The position numbers were made by a program, and so were the translations under genes. The notes beneath the pieces were generated by a model. The model worked only from the letters and a program-made list of their open reading frames with translations. It searched no databases and had not been told where the DNA came from. Of a stretch of DNA of 64,000 nt, positions 9,570-21,910 are shown piece after piece (the stretch's first letter is position 1; each line of letters begins with the position of its first letter). Origin of the DNA: Sporobolomyces roseus (taxonomy: Eukaryota; Basidiomycota; Microbotryomycetes; Sporidiobolales; Sporidiobolaceae); NCBI GenBank assembly GCA_016617785.1, contig JADILM010000007.1, positions 1,364,001 through 1,428,000 on the forward strand, written 5' to 3'.

Positions 9570-11374
9570 CTACAACAATAGTTGACCCCTCGCTTCATCC
9601 CTCTTGAATAATCCACCATTCTCTCTATCCCAAACTTTCCTACCTCTCAACCAAGTCTCTTTGACAATCCCTTTCAACTCCATTCCCTCGTAAGGACTCG
9701 CACGGTTCTTGAAATGTAATTCAGATTTATCGACCTACCCTCACTCAGCCCCCGATGGAAATCAGTATCTCCTCTCTTTTCGAACGAATCAGAAAAAGTT
9801 GGTCAAAACTCACAGTGAACCTAGCTTCTGGATCAAACACCACAAAATCTGCATCTCCACCTTCCCTCAACATTCCCTTCTTCCCCTCGAGACCCACCTG
9901 TTTCGCAGGTCTCTCACAAACCCACTCTAATACCCTCTTCATCCCGATTCCCCTCTTCCCACATTCCGTCCATAACAAACTCAACCCTAATCCTAATCCC
10001 CCAATCCCTCCCCAAGCACTCATGAAATCACCATCTTGCAATTTCTTCAACTCTGTAGTACAGGGTGAATGATCTGAAACTATGAAATCGATCGTTCCTT
10101 CTTCCAAACCTTTCCACAATGATTCTCGGTTAAGATCGTCTCGAATCGGAGGACAACATTTGAATAATGTTTGACCTGGTTCGATTTGAGACGATGATAA
10201 ACACAAATAGTGGAAACAAGTTTCGACCGTTATAGGTAATTTTTTTCGTGCTTCTTGTAAAATGGGGAGAGCGGACGAGGCGGACAAGTGAACGATGTGG
10301 GTTCGGAGAGTTGGGTGGAGGGATGCGCAACGGAGGATGAGGGAAATGGCGGAATCTTCGAGAGAGGAGGGACGAGAGGAGAGGAATGTCGAATAGGCCG
10401 AGGGGTCGGGCGTCGTTGAGGGGGAAGAGTGAGAGTGTGTAGTAGAGGAGGAGGAGGTGGGTTCTTCGAGTTCCGCGTGGAAGAGGAATAAAGAGTTGAC
10501 TTCCTGTGAGTAGGAGCGAACAGGAACAGAATCAGTCGACGAGGACTTTTTCTGAGCTGAAAACTTGATTCACTCACCTCGAGTTTCTTCATTGCCGTCA
10601 AAACTTGTTCTTCGTTCACCTTTGGGAATTCATCCACACCGCTCTCACCTGTGAAAAACGGAAATCAGTTTTGTTCTTTTCTCCGACTCATTCCGCTCCG
10701 TTTTCATCTCTCTTCGCGAACTCACACAAGAAACTCTTGAATCCCTTGACTCCCTCCTTGACGAGTGGTTTCAAGTCTTCCTCGTTGCCCGGAATGACGC
10801 CTCCCCAAAACCCAACGTCTACATGACATTGACCTTTCGCAGCTTGTAATTTCAAGTGTAAATTATCGACTGTCGTAGTAGGGGGAATCGCGTTCAATGG
10901 CATATCGATCAGAGTTGTTACACCTCCTGATGCGGCGGCCTACAAGTCGAATATGAGGGGGTGGTATTAAGCGACGAGTCGAGAAGGGAGGTGGGGGAGA
11001 AAATGGAGAAGGGCAGGAGGAGAGAGAGAGAAACTTACAGCAGTTCCAGTTGCGAATCCTTCCCATTCTGTTCTACCTGGTTCATTCAAGTGTACGTGAC
11101 AATCCACCAACTGTTGAACAGTCGACGAGTATAATTCAGCGATGATAAGCAACTCTGAGAGGGAGAGGGGGAAGCTCACACCGGGTAAGATCCATTTTTC
11201 TCCTACATCTAATCGTTCTGCGTCTGTTGGTAGATCGTCTTGGGAGGGAGACGAAGTAGGGAGGATTTGATCGATAGTTCCGGTTGAACGAGAGATTATT
11301 AGAGTCGCTGGCTTCGGGGAGGATTCGGAAGGGAACCAAACGTTTTGGGAAGTTACTACGAGCGTGTCTGACAT
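9570..11374 (-). CDS. DAL1: Allantoinase
   Basis: Minus-strand gene with about six exons, roughly 500 residues. Allantoinase opens the hydantoin ring of allantoin to allantoate in purine-nitrogen use. The first exon ends at KWILPG, followed by [19 protein letters not shown]: HxH metal ligands plus a sequence typical of allantoinase rather than dihydroorotase. [19 protein letters not shown] follows. [18 protein letters not shown] contains the lysine that is carboxylated in this family. IVHLSAS, TCFHYLC and FIVSDHSPC supply the remaining His and Asp ligands. The last exon (from about 9733) restores [10 protein letters not shown]...SPYEG after an intron whose acceptor is GGGTAG. Start chosen at 11374 (MSDTLVV), the first ATG in frame. 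The other known purine-degradation genes are not in the window. Confidence 0.93.
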
Positions 11375-11668
11375 CTCTCTGAGTGGATTTGAGGAGAGGG
11401 AGGTCAAGTGTTGAAAGAAGAGAATTGGAAAGCGGGCGAAGCGGAATCGGTTCTCGTTTGAGTTTGTGAACTTGAAGACTGCTGATGGAATTATAGAGAT
11501 CTCTCGACCGCCCAGTTCAAACAGAGCAATAAATTCAGTCGAGGTTTCGCTGAAATTCTTGAAGCGACGTCGACTTCGACTCGGAACGAACGCTCGCTTC
11601 TACTTCTCACTTCAAGTGTGTCTCGCAATACGCTAGTCAGAGGTGACTGTCCCTCTCTCCCCTTCAAG
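11375..11668. promoter_or_regulatory. Divergent promoter region allantoinase/DSL1-like gene
   Basis: A 294-base spacer between two divergent start codons. It must hold both promoters. I recognise no GATA-factor cluster or other site that I can support. Confidence 0.45.
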
Positions 11669-14600
11669 ATGCCTCGACCGCCGTTGGACTCGTTCTTGAA
11701 CTCACTCGGAGCGAATCACCTCTCGACTCGACTCGATCCGACTCAATCAACAGGACAAGCATTCAGTATTCATAAAGAGATAGAGCAAGAGATAGATAGC
11801 GTCAACGTGAGTAACTCTGAACTCTTGAAGAGAAGTTTAAGGAGCGATGAATCACTCATCTCTCTTCTGCATTACAGGATCAAACTCTCTCATTGATCAA
11901 GGACAACTGGGATGATTTCGAGAAACAATTGGATTCTGGGGATGAGTTATTGAATCAGTTGCAAGAAGAGGAGAAAGAATTGATTCAACTCGAACAAGAA
12001 CTAGACGGTCCCGTAAGCGACTAGCCTCTCTTCCTGACACTACCCAAGCGACACATATGGGGGCTGACAACACAACGCTTATCAGGACGCCTTCTTACCT
12101 CCCTTGTTGTCCCATCTCGAATCACATCAATCCCTCGTCGCAGCCCACCTCCTCTCGACTCACACCGTCACTTTGATCTCCTCCCTCCTCTCTTTCCACA
12201 CGACGATCTCTACCCTCTCTAGCTCGATCACTTCGGGTCAACTCTACCCAACCGCGATCACTCACTTGAAGGAATCGATTCGAGCAGTTGAAGAAGGAGC
12301 GGAAGATTGGATTGAAGAAACGGATTTATGGAAGAGTTTAGTCAAATGGCAAGGGGTCGAACAGATGAGATTCGAAACGACTCTACAAAACTCTTTCGAA
12401 TCGGCTTTCGATTTCTCTTTAACCTCAAACATCAACGAATCCGCCTCTACTCTACTCCTCAAATCGGACATCAGAGCTAGTCCGAGTGGTCCGATCCTTC
12501 CTCTTATCGATATCATGAAGGCTTTGGACGAGTTTGCGCAACTTACGGGGAGACAGAGTAAGGTAGAAGGGTTGTTGGCGAGGATTGCGAAACAAGTCTT
12601 GAGGGGATTCATTGCTCCTTTCTTGGAAGCGAATGGGACTGTTCGATGGAATGGAGAAGACAAACTCAAGTCGAAGCTCAAGTTTACGTATCCCGAATCG
12701 AACGAAGATGGAGTCAAGATGGTGAGACTCGAAAAGGCAGAGGAAGGAGAAGCAAATCCGATTGATGGATTATCGAATTTCCTTTCCTTCTTGACCCAAC
12801 ATTCTTCACTCTTCACCTCGCCGACTTCACGCTACACCTCACTCTTCACTGCGTCCCTAACTCCATCCCTCCAATCACACCTGATCACTTCCCACCTCGT
12901 TCCTTCCCTCCCATCGTCTTCTTCCTCCCTCTCATCCTACATGACACTTCTGTCCCGCTCCACTTCCTTCGAATCGACTTTCCTTCCCTCACATGATTTC
13001 TTCGCATTCCTCCCCCCCTCGTCTTCTTCCGAAGAATCTCACATTCTCTCAACCTGGTCCAAATCCCTTCCCTTGCATTATGCTCGAGCGCTCAGTGATC
13101 GTGCGTTGGCGAGAGTGAGGAATCAAGTTAAGAGTTGGGATTGGGGTAGTGAGGGGGGAGAAATGGTTCAAGTTGAAGTGAGGGAAGAGGAAGAAATGGA
13201 GGGATTGTTGAGGGGACTCGAGTTGGGATTGGACGAGCATGAAGAGAGTCAAGAGGAGAGTAATAGGGATAAGAAAAAGAAGAGGACGGAATTGGAGACG
13301 GTACCGAAAGGTGCAAAGAGAGAAATGACTTTGGAGGAAGCGACAGCTCCTAGACCTCCTCGAAAGCCTCGAACCCCTACACCTCCACCTCCACCTCCAC
13401 CTGCGACAGCTACCACTCCTCCTCCTCCATCAGTCGAGGTAGCTTCATTAGGTAGGAAGAACAAGATGAAATTAGGAGCGTCGAAACTCAAGAAAGATCA
13501 ACAAGTCTTCTTACCACCTTCTAGTCCTTCCCCACCTCCCATGTTTCAAGGTGATGATCTCGCCGCACCTACTCCTCTCACGACACAACTCGATCCACCT
13601 CAAGCACAAGATCGTGGAACCACTCCGATCCTCTCTCCTCGACCCATCTCGATTCCATCCGCCGCCTCGTTCACGCACGCTCAGAACGATGAAGAAGTTC
13701 ACGATATAGTCGAGAGAGCTCAGAGAACGATTGCTGAAGAAGGTGAAGGGATTTTTGAACCTTTGGAAGAGATTCGAAAGGAGGATGAAGGGGGGAAAGG
13801 AGTTGAAATGTTGTTTGGTGAAGGAAGAGAAGGGAGTGTTGAGGAATACGAGAGGTACATCAAAGAGGAGGAGGAAGAAGGGGGTCGGGTGAGGTTGACA
13901 CAAGAGGCGTTGGAGAAGAGTCAGGAACCAGAAGAGAAACCTTTCATTAAGCAAGAGAGTCAGGAACCAGTGCAGGTCAAGGAGGAGGAGCAGCAAGAAC
14001 ACAAGCCGGTATTGGTAGAGGTTATAGAACCGGATTTGGAACAGATCAAGAGAGAGATCAAGGAGGAAGAACAGGAATCGATCGAATTGGAACAAACTCC
14101 TCAAATTGGCGATGTGAGTCGCATAGCCTTCGTTTCTATATACATGAACTCGTACTGACTCTCGCTTCCTCGCTTATCGATAGTTCGAACCTACTCCTCA
14201 ACCTCCTCAGTTCTACTCGGAAGAGAATTACGAACCTCCAAGATTCGAACAAGAAGAATCAAGTTACGCTCCTCCTTCTACCCAGCAAGGATACGAGGTC
14301 GAGGACTATGCTCCCAAGGTCGAAGAACACGAAGAACAGTATCAGCCTTACAATCCCGAACCTGAATACGCTCCTCTTCAACAACAAGATCGAAATAGCT
14401 ATGGTTTCCCTCCGCCAACTACGGCTTTACCTCCTCCTGTTCCAGTCGCTCCTATCGAAGAAGAGTCAGACTACTTGCCCCGTCCCCCTCAGCGAACTCA
14501 GCCTTCGACGATTCCCACTCCTTCTTCGTCGCAATTCAGCGCTCCTCCTCGATCGAATCCCCTCGCTCCTCCTCCACCTCGACGAGGTGTTCTCTCACCT

Positions 14601-17600
14601 CCGAACACCGGTTCTGCTCGAGTTTCACCTTCTTACCCTCGACAGATGCCACCTCCGATCACTTCTCCCTTCGCGTCTTCGTCCCGATCTGTCATTTCCC
14701 CTCGACCTCCTTCACGAAACCAAGACGGACCAATCCTGAACCATATTCAACAACGTTTCGTTTCGCCTCCACCATCTCACGTTAATCCTTACGCACCGTT
14801 CCCCGTTCCAACTCCTCCACCTACGCAACAACAACAATCTTATATCCCTGCCAACGACCCAATGCTCGCTGATCTGTTCGATTCGAGTTCAGCGAGGAAA
14901 CCTCAACCACCTGCAGCTTACTTCACTCCCGATCCTCCCGGAAGACCACAGAGATCGAATTCGACTTCTTCACAAGGATCGAATATGAGTATGGGTGGAG
15001 GTTATCGACCATCTTCTCGTGGTTCTCAACATCAATCGCAACCTCCTCCTCATATGTTTGCTCAATCCCAACAGCAGTACAATCCACAACAACACGGAGG
15101 ATGGGGCAGTCAGCAACCGCAGGATGAGATGGAGGAATTGGAAGATCGATATTCTCCTGCTGGATACGGGAACTATGGACAAGAACCTATGAGGTTACGA
15201 GGTGGAGCCTACTTCTCCGACTCTGACTCCTCTAATTCTGAAGATGACGAAGAGGTGCACGTCGTGATGAGGTTGAGAGGAGGAGCTACATTGGATTTGG
15301 GAGAAATGGATGAGGATGAAGGGAACAAGAGTGGAGATGATTGGGGATTTGAGGAAGGAGGGGATGAGGATGCGTGGGGATTCGGAGGAGATGATGAACC
15401 TCAACCTCCAACTCCTTCTCCACCAATTTTGAGAAACCCTCCTCCCAAACCTCCTTCGCCCATCAAATCGACTTTCTCGAACCCTACTTCTCCTATTCGA
15501 TCTTCCTTCGCAGCCCCAGCTTCTCCTATTCATTCGATTTACACTTCGCCAATTCGGTCAAATCCTTCTTTCGTCCCTTCACATGCTCCCTCGCCATCGA
15601 TCTCGTCAGTCACTTCCCAAACTTCCACCTTATCTCGTCCACCTTCCTACTCTTTCACTTCGAGTCTCGCTCCTCCGATCAGTACGGCCAACGATCTCGA
15701 GCCAGCGGAGGAAGAGGCAGAAGAAGGTGAAGACGCCTGGGGGTTCGATGAAGAACTCGAGGACGAATCTCCTCCTGTCGAGTCGGAACCCGTTTCTCCG
15801 CCTGTTCAACAACCAGTGGAACCCGAAGTTTCTTCACCCATCATCCAGCAACAGACAGCTCCTCCGGTTGAGGCAGAACTGGAGTCACCTCCAACTCCCG
15901 AAATCGTTCACGAAGTTCGAGTGGACAAGGTGGACGTTCTTCCTCCCGTTTCGCTCATCTCGACGCAATCAGAAGAGATGGAAACGAGAGCTACCGAGGC
16001 TCCTCTCGAAGAGCCCGTCGAATCGAATGAAGAGGTCGATGAATGGGGATTCGGCGAAAGTGTGGTCGAATCTCAGGAAACTTCGCCTGCTCAAGTCGAA
16101 ACGCCTCTTCCCGAGATCACTGAACCAACTGTCGAACAACCTCGAGTGTCGGAGGATATCTCAGTCGAAGAGGGGGATGAGGTGATCGAGGTAAATCCAA
16201 CTACTGTTCTGCTGTTCGATTTGAGCTGACCCCTTCTCTCACTCTGTAGCCCGAAACGTCTTTGTTCGCTGATGAGCCTCAATTCGACGAAAACACAACC
16301 GAACCTCCAATGGAAACGATCGAGTCAGAACCAAGTCTTTCTGAAGAGCAAGTCGTGCAGCAAGAATCTCTACCTCTCGAGCAAGATTCGGAGGAAGCAG
16401 AACTCGCAGAAGAACCGATCATGACTACGTCTGCGGATGGTCCTATCGTTATGAACGATGTTGATTCCGCAGATCTCGCATCGACAGAGGACGTGAGTTT
16501 CCGCTTGTCTTGTCGAACAGGTATCTCGATTCTGAGCTGACTCTTCACTCCTTCGCTCCAGGTTGCTGTCTCTGAGCCTTTCCCTGTCGAGACTCCTGCA
16601 CTCGATGATGCCGAAGAAGGACACGGTTGGGATCTTGACGAACCTCAAGTTGATACGGAAGCTCCTCCTTCGCTCCCTTCACCCACACCTACTCCGGCTC
16701 TCGATGGAGCCGAAGAAGGACATCCGATCGAAGGCGATGGATGGGATCTGGAAGAATCACTCGAAGAACCGACATCGGTAGAAGTTGAGCAGCCTCAACT
16801 CCCAGAACCCGTTCGAGAATCGACGATAGAGGAAATCGACGTTCCCCTCGACGTGCCACCTGCAGATACACCAGCTCTGGACGACGCCGAGTTTGGTCGC
16901 TCGCCTATCGAAGCGTCGAATGAGGCTTCCCTTCCTATCGAAACCGAGGAGGAGATTCCGCCAGCTTCGACTCCTGCACTCGAGCAAGCAGAGGAGGGTA
17001 CCAACGAGGGAGGATGGGATCTCGAAGAAGAGGAGACGTCAACTCAGCTAGCTGAACCTGTTCCTATCAATGTCGGCTTTGATCAACCAGCTCTTCCCGT
17101 CATCTCTTCTCCCGCTTTGACTGCTCGAGATCCTGAACCTATCGATGAGGTACGCAGTATTCACTCTCTTTCCTCGTCACCTCTCTGTACTGATCGTCCG
17201 AGTTCTTCAGACTCTACCAACTGAGATCCCCGAAGTTCCCGCTTTCCCTCTGGCTTCGAACGTTTCTCTTCCCGCGGGTCCCGAAACTCCTGCTCCCGTC
17301 GAACCGTCGTCAAGCGGTCTCGAATTCGATATGGATCCAGTCGAAGACCTTCAGAATTCCGAATCGACAAGATCTATTGAGGAGGATGAATCTGCTCTGA
17401 CCGCACCTGCAGAGGTTTGTCCTTGCTCTTTGATCAAGTCTCTATACTTAGTACTGACTCACTCGTACTGTGTACAGGAGCTTCAGCAGCAAACCTTCCC
17501 CATCGAGACTGTCCCCATCGATTCGCCGGTTGAACCTCCCATCGATTTCTCGAACGAACCCTCTCTTCGTTCCTCACCTACACCCACTCTGCCTCAACCT

Positions 17601-20600
17601 ATGCCTCACTCTGACGACCTCGAACCCTCTCACATTGCTCACGACACGCTGGAGGAGACGATTCAAGAAAGTGTCGCTCCACCACCCGACGAAGCAAAAT
17701 TACTCGGTCTCGAATCAGGAGAAGACGAAGATGGATGGGGTATTGAAGCTGAAGAGGAGGAAACAGTCGAATCTGGTCTCACCGGTCAAGAAGAGTCCAA
17801 ACCTGATGAGGAGGCTTCTCGACAAGAAGAACAAGATCTGCCTATCCAAGAGACCCTACTCAACCCTACTACACTGGACGAATCGACACCCATCGAGAAC
17901 GAAGATCCTTACCCTGATCATATCGACTCGAGGCGCTCTTCGGAGGACAACAACCCTTACTCTCCATCTCATTCCGATACTGTCATGGTCGAACCAATGT
18001 CGTCGAGCAACTCTTCCCGTGGTACTCAAGGCGAACGAAACATGTCATCTCCTGAAGTTATCGAAAAGTCGGATGCTTGGGGATTCGACCTCGAAGAAGG
18101 TGGAGGAGGAGCCGAAATCCTAGAAGACGTTCAACCGGAGGAGGAGCAAAGAAGCGAGTCCGAAGATCAGTCGACCGTACAACATGAGAACGAACGACCA
18201 GTCCTTCACGAAGAGTCAGCTGTGCAGCACATCGAAGATCGACCTGTCGTTGAGGAGGTTTCTGTCGAATCTGAGGACGTTGAACTCGCCGCGACTCAAC
18301 CTCAAGCGGAGGAACACACCTTCTCACCACCTCTCGACTCTCTACCTGCTTCTACAGCCAAAACATCGACGTGGGACGAACCTACCAGTCAAGCACCGCT
18401 CGCTCAATCTCCTACGATCGATACCTCAACGCAAGATGTCGTCTCTCGTTCTGCTTCTCCTAGTCCCGCTGCCATTCCCTCGCCACTGCGAGCTGCGGAC
18501 GAGGACGCTGTTGCCGATGACCCCTGGGACCTCGACCTCGAGGAATCGACCATGCCTCAACCTGTCGAAACCCCCGAAACTTCCGAGGTTCAGCCACAAC
18601 CTCAGCCAGAAGTCGCCTCTCCGACTATCGACTCGCCACAATCAGAGAATGTCAAACAACCTCCAGCAGACTCGCTCGATTCTTCTTGGAACACCTTGGA
18701 TGTCGAGGAGCCCGTAGAGACAGCTCCCAGTCTCCAGCAGGAATCTACGGAATCCCCTCAAGCTGAAAAACCTATCGCCGAGGCTCAAGTTGTCGAAGAA
18801 AAGAATCAAGCTGAACCTCCGCAAGTGATCGAAAAGGAGGAGGAACCTAGGGTCGAACTCGAGCAAGACAAGGACGAGGAGTCTCCATCAACGGCTAAGG
18901 AAGACGAAGGCTGGGGATGGGACGAGTCTGAGCAACAAGAAGCGACACCAGAACCCGATTCTACCGAAACGAGGGAGGAAGATAGTCTCGTCGCTCCTCT
19001 CGCCGCTGGAGCAGCAGCTGCAGTCTCAGCGATCGCCGTCGGTACGGCAGCTGCTCTCGGCTTCGGTACGCAAGATCCGACACCTTCCCCACCTCTTCTC
19101 TCAACAACGGAAGACCCTAGCTCGATATCGTCTGTCGCTTCTGAAGAGACTCCCGCACCTTCCTTATCGCAATCTGAATCTGCAGCACCGACGTCTCGAG
19201 AACGTAGCTCATCGACGGCATCAGCTGAAGGATGGGGATGGGACGGAGAAGACAAGGATGAACAAGAGGAGACGAAGGAGATCAAAAATCGCGAAGTATC
19301 GGACGAACCCATTCCTCCGCCTCAAGCCGTCGCTCCTGTCGAGCCTGAGCCAGTAGATTCGACCCCACCTGTCCGACTTGAGAAGATGATGGTCTCGAAA
19401 CGATCGAGGGAGATCGTCAAAATCGCAGAGGAGGTTCTCGTCGAGGCGCTCACCGTCGCTTCACCTTCGTGAGCATCCCTTCTCCCCTGCCCTTTCGAGT
19501 TCAGTACTGACCTTTTTCGCGTGCCTTCAGCTTCGAACACCCTCAATTCTCCGCTGCATCAGCTCCTCTTCTCTCGACCTTCGTTTCCCTTCTTTCTCTC
19601 TATCGCGCAACCGCCGCTGTCCACAATTCGACTCTTCTCGCCAGCGTTCCTGCTATCGGTATGCAATTCGCGAACGACGCAGACTGGATCGGTAGAGAAG
19701 TTGAACGAGTGTGGAAATCGAGAACCGAGGGGAAAGACTTGCAAGTTCCTTCGGAACAAGCTGAAGAAGTCGAACTCGCTATTCAATCGACTCGTCAACT
19801 CGGTAGAGATACTCGACAAAAGCAGATCGTACGTTTCCTCTTTCTGTCTCTGTGATCGTGCTTCATTCGCTAATCACCACCGATTCGATACAGGCTATTC
19901 AACGAGGAGCCCTCATGGAGAGTCTCGATGAAGCGAGCGGCTTCCTTCGTACCTCGGACGACTCCCGCTACGCTACGTGCGAGAGAGCTCTTCAGCAGGT
20001 CACCCACACTCTCCAGCGTCTCGCTCTCGTTTGGAAGGTGAGTCGTTCTCAGACCCTTATCTCCTGACTCTACGCTCATGAGAATTGCCTTTCTAGCCTG
20101 TCATGACCCCTACTGCTCTCTATACGACTCTCGGAGGTCTCGTCAACGAAGTTCTGCTGCGAGTTCTCGACGAGATTGAGGATCAAACCGATATCTCTGA
20201 AGAAGAATCGATTCGTCTCAACAGACTCTGCAAGATGCTTCACGAGCTCGAGAGTCTGTTCGAAGGTAGTGAAGTAAGTCATCATTCTTTCTCGAGCTTA
20301 CCAACTCTGCTGATTCTCTCTTCTCTCTCTTGCTCAGACCTCGGTTGGTCGAGAAGTTCCGATCTGGTTCAAATTCGTCTTCCTTAGCGAACTCCTCGAA
20401 GCTTCGATGGTACGTCTCTTTTTCTGCTTTGACACGGAGCACGTATTGATCTCTCGCTCTGTTCAGGCCGATATCCTTTTCTTGTTCGATCACGGACATC
20501 TCGTCGATTTCTCTCCTCAGGAGATCGTGCGACTCATTCGCGCGCTCTTCTCCGAGTCTCCTCTACGGAACCGCAACGTCGAGAAGATCCTCGCTGGTCA

Positions 20601-20649
20601 CCCTGCAGTAAGCCCGGACGAGGAAGAAGACGAATTTGCACCCTTCTAA
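11669..20649 (+). CDS. ZW10: Giant Dsl1/ZW10-type vesicle tether subunit
   Basis: Thirteen exons join in frame to 2,735 residues: 11669-11806, 11878-12012, 12086-14113, 14184-16190, 16250-16492, 16562-17149, 17211-17414, 17478-19468, 19531-19828, 19894-20037, 20097-20273, 20338-20409 and 20467-20649. The helical N-terminal part (about 1-480) and the C-terminal 290 residues (VPIWFKFVFLSELLEAS then ADILFLF...LVRALF) fit the ZW10/Dsl1 family, which tethers COPI vesicles at the ER with Tip20/RINT1 and Sec39/NAG. Between them lies a disordered, acidic, Pro/Ser-rich region of roughly 2,000 residues with about 13 Trp motifs (DAWGFDEE, EGWGWDE, DPWDLDLEE types). In yeast Dsl1 a short acidic 'lasso' with such Trp motifs binds alpha- and delta-COP. 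Known family members are about 750-800 residues. Exon junctions within the linker are phase 0, and all ends use good splice signals, so one gene is favoured over a fusion artefact. Confidence 0.85.
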
Positions 20650-20958
20650 AACAAAACCCTTACTTCGATTCTCCCATTTCATGCCTGTTCTCTTCTGTGT
20701 AACTCCTTCTCTTTTGTCTTTCTGTGTACATGCAAAGCATCCTTCTTCGTTGTCGTTTTCACTCTGAATTGGTTCTCCTTTCCCTTCGCGAGGCCAGCCA
20801 GTAACTCGCCTCGTCCATCCTGATCTCGTCGAGGATCGCAAACGGCTTGATTTCGAATGGTTGATTCGTCGACTTGTCGCTGATCTTGGACTCCATGCGA
20901 CCATCGAGCGATTGGTTGTTGACTGGTCTTCGCGGCTCTCTTCTCACCGCCTAACCCC
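20650..20958. other. Convergent 3' spacer DSL1-like/CFAP20
   Basis: 309 bases between two convergent stop codons. Nothing beyond 3' untranslated sequence was recognised. Confidence 0.5.
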
Positions 20959-21910
20959 TCACTCGGTCTCTTTCGCATACAGTGCCAGTTCACTCATCAA
21001 TCCCTTCCGCGCCAGCCACTCATCCGCTTCCTTCCCATCATTCGAGAACCAGATTCGTCGAATCCTGCAATTTGCGTGGACTTCGATGCCTAGCACGCAA
21101 GAGAGTCGACCAGGACTTGAGGCACCGAGGGAGGGTAGCTGAGAGAGAAGTGTCGCGAGAGGGAGAGTGATTGTTGACCAGGAAGTGAGGAGAGTCGAGG
21201 AGGAAGGAGGGAAAGCGAGGGGAAGATGAAGCATAGCGGGACGATTGTCGGTCGGCGGATAGCACTTTGGCTTCGTCTGTTCCGAGAGGACAAGCTTGAG
21301 TTTGCGATTCTGACGAGAGGGAGGAAAAGCGAGCGAACCTGAAATGTCGAACAACGGAAAACGAACACTTCTTTTCGATCGTCCTGAACCGCAACGTCGA
21401 AGTAGAAGTCTTGTTCGAGGTTCTTGACCTGGAGATGTAGATACTCGAGCTGTATTCCTAATCCTTCGACCTTTCCCCTTCCGTCCAACCAATTCCCCCA
21501 TCTCACGCTCGTCTTTCGAATATCGGGACCTTGTAGGTGCAACACTCTACTCCTTGTATTCTGCCTCTCCTCTCCCTGCAATAGCGCTCGAGTGCGTTGT
21601 TCGAGTTCCGTTGGCTGACCGTTGAAAGAAAGTAACGTCTCCTCCTGGCTCGAACAATCCTTGAGAAGCGAGACGAAGCTCTCTGCCGTATGGCCGCTCC
21701 TGATTGAAGTAGCTAAAAGCAGAGGGTGGGATGAGGTTGAGGAGAAGAGTGAGATGATAGACGGCTGAGCAGTAAAGATCAGCGAGGACGAATAGGCAGG
21801 TATCAATGATGACGCTCACCTGTAGCACTTGATCTAGGAGCATATTTGAGCGCAAGAATATCGAGTTTGAGGTGAAGGGAAGGGTAAGAAGCGACAAAAT
21901 TCGACTTCAT
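20959..21910 (-). CDS. CFAP20: CFAP20-family protein (BUG22/GTL3)
   Basis: Minus-strand gene; best model is exons 21820-21910, 21339-21712 and 20959-21276, giving 260 residues. The conserved family core is clear: LGIQLEYLHLQVKNLEQDFYF, DVAVQDDRKEVFVFRCSTFQ and GIEVHANCRIRRIWFSND. The first two cover the beta-sandwich and the last is the near-invariant VHANCRIRR block. CFAP20 is best known in cilia and centrioles; non-ciliary nuclear roles have also been proposed. The middle shows a Ser/Pro-rich insertion compared with the roughly 193-residue animal protein. The second acceptor is uncertain: a 62-base intron ending at GGAACAG keeps frame and leaves adenines for branching, while a 29-base alternative does not. 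Confidence 0.85.

Noticed and set aside
13511..14104. 197-codon Phe/Leu-rich minus-strand frame that could look like a membrane protein
   Set aside because: It is the reverse complement of the Glu/Lys-rich linker of the Dsl1-like gene, which turns GAA/GAG codons into Phe/Leu.
14184..19468. Linker of the Dsl1-like gene as a separate Sec16-type gene
   Set aside because: The WGF/WGW acidic motifs recall Sec16-like linkers, but no Sec16 central domain is present and all exon junctions keep one frame into the ZW10 C-terminal domain.
21310..21338. 29-base intron in CFAP20 (GTTCGC...CGTCAG)
   Set aside because: It keeps frame but has no adenine that could serve as a branch point; a 62-base intron ending at GGAACAG is in the same frame and more plausible.
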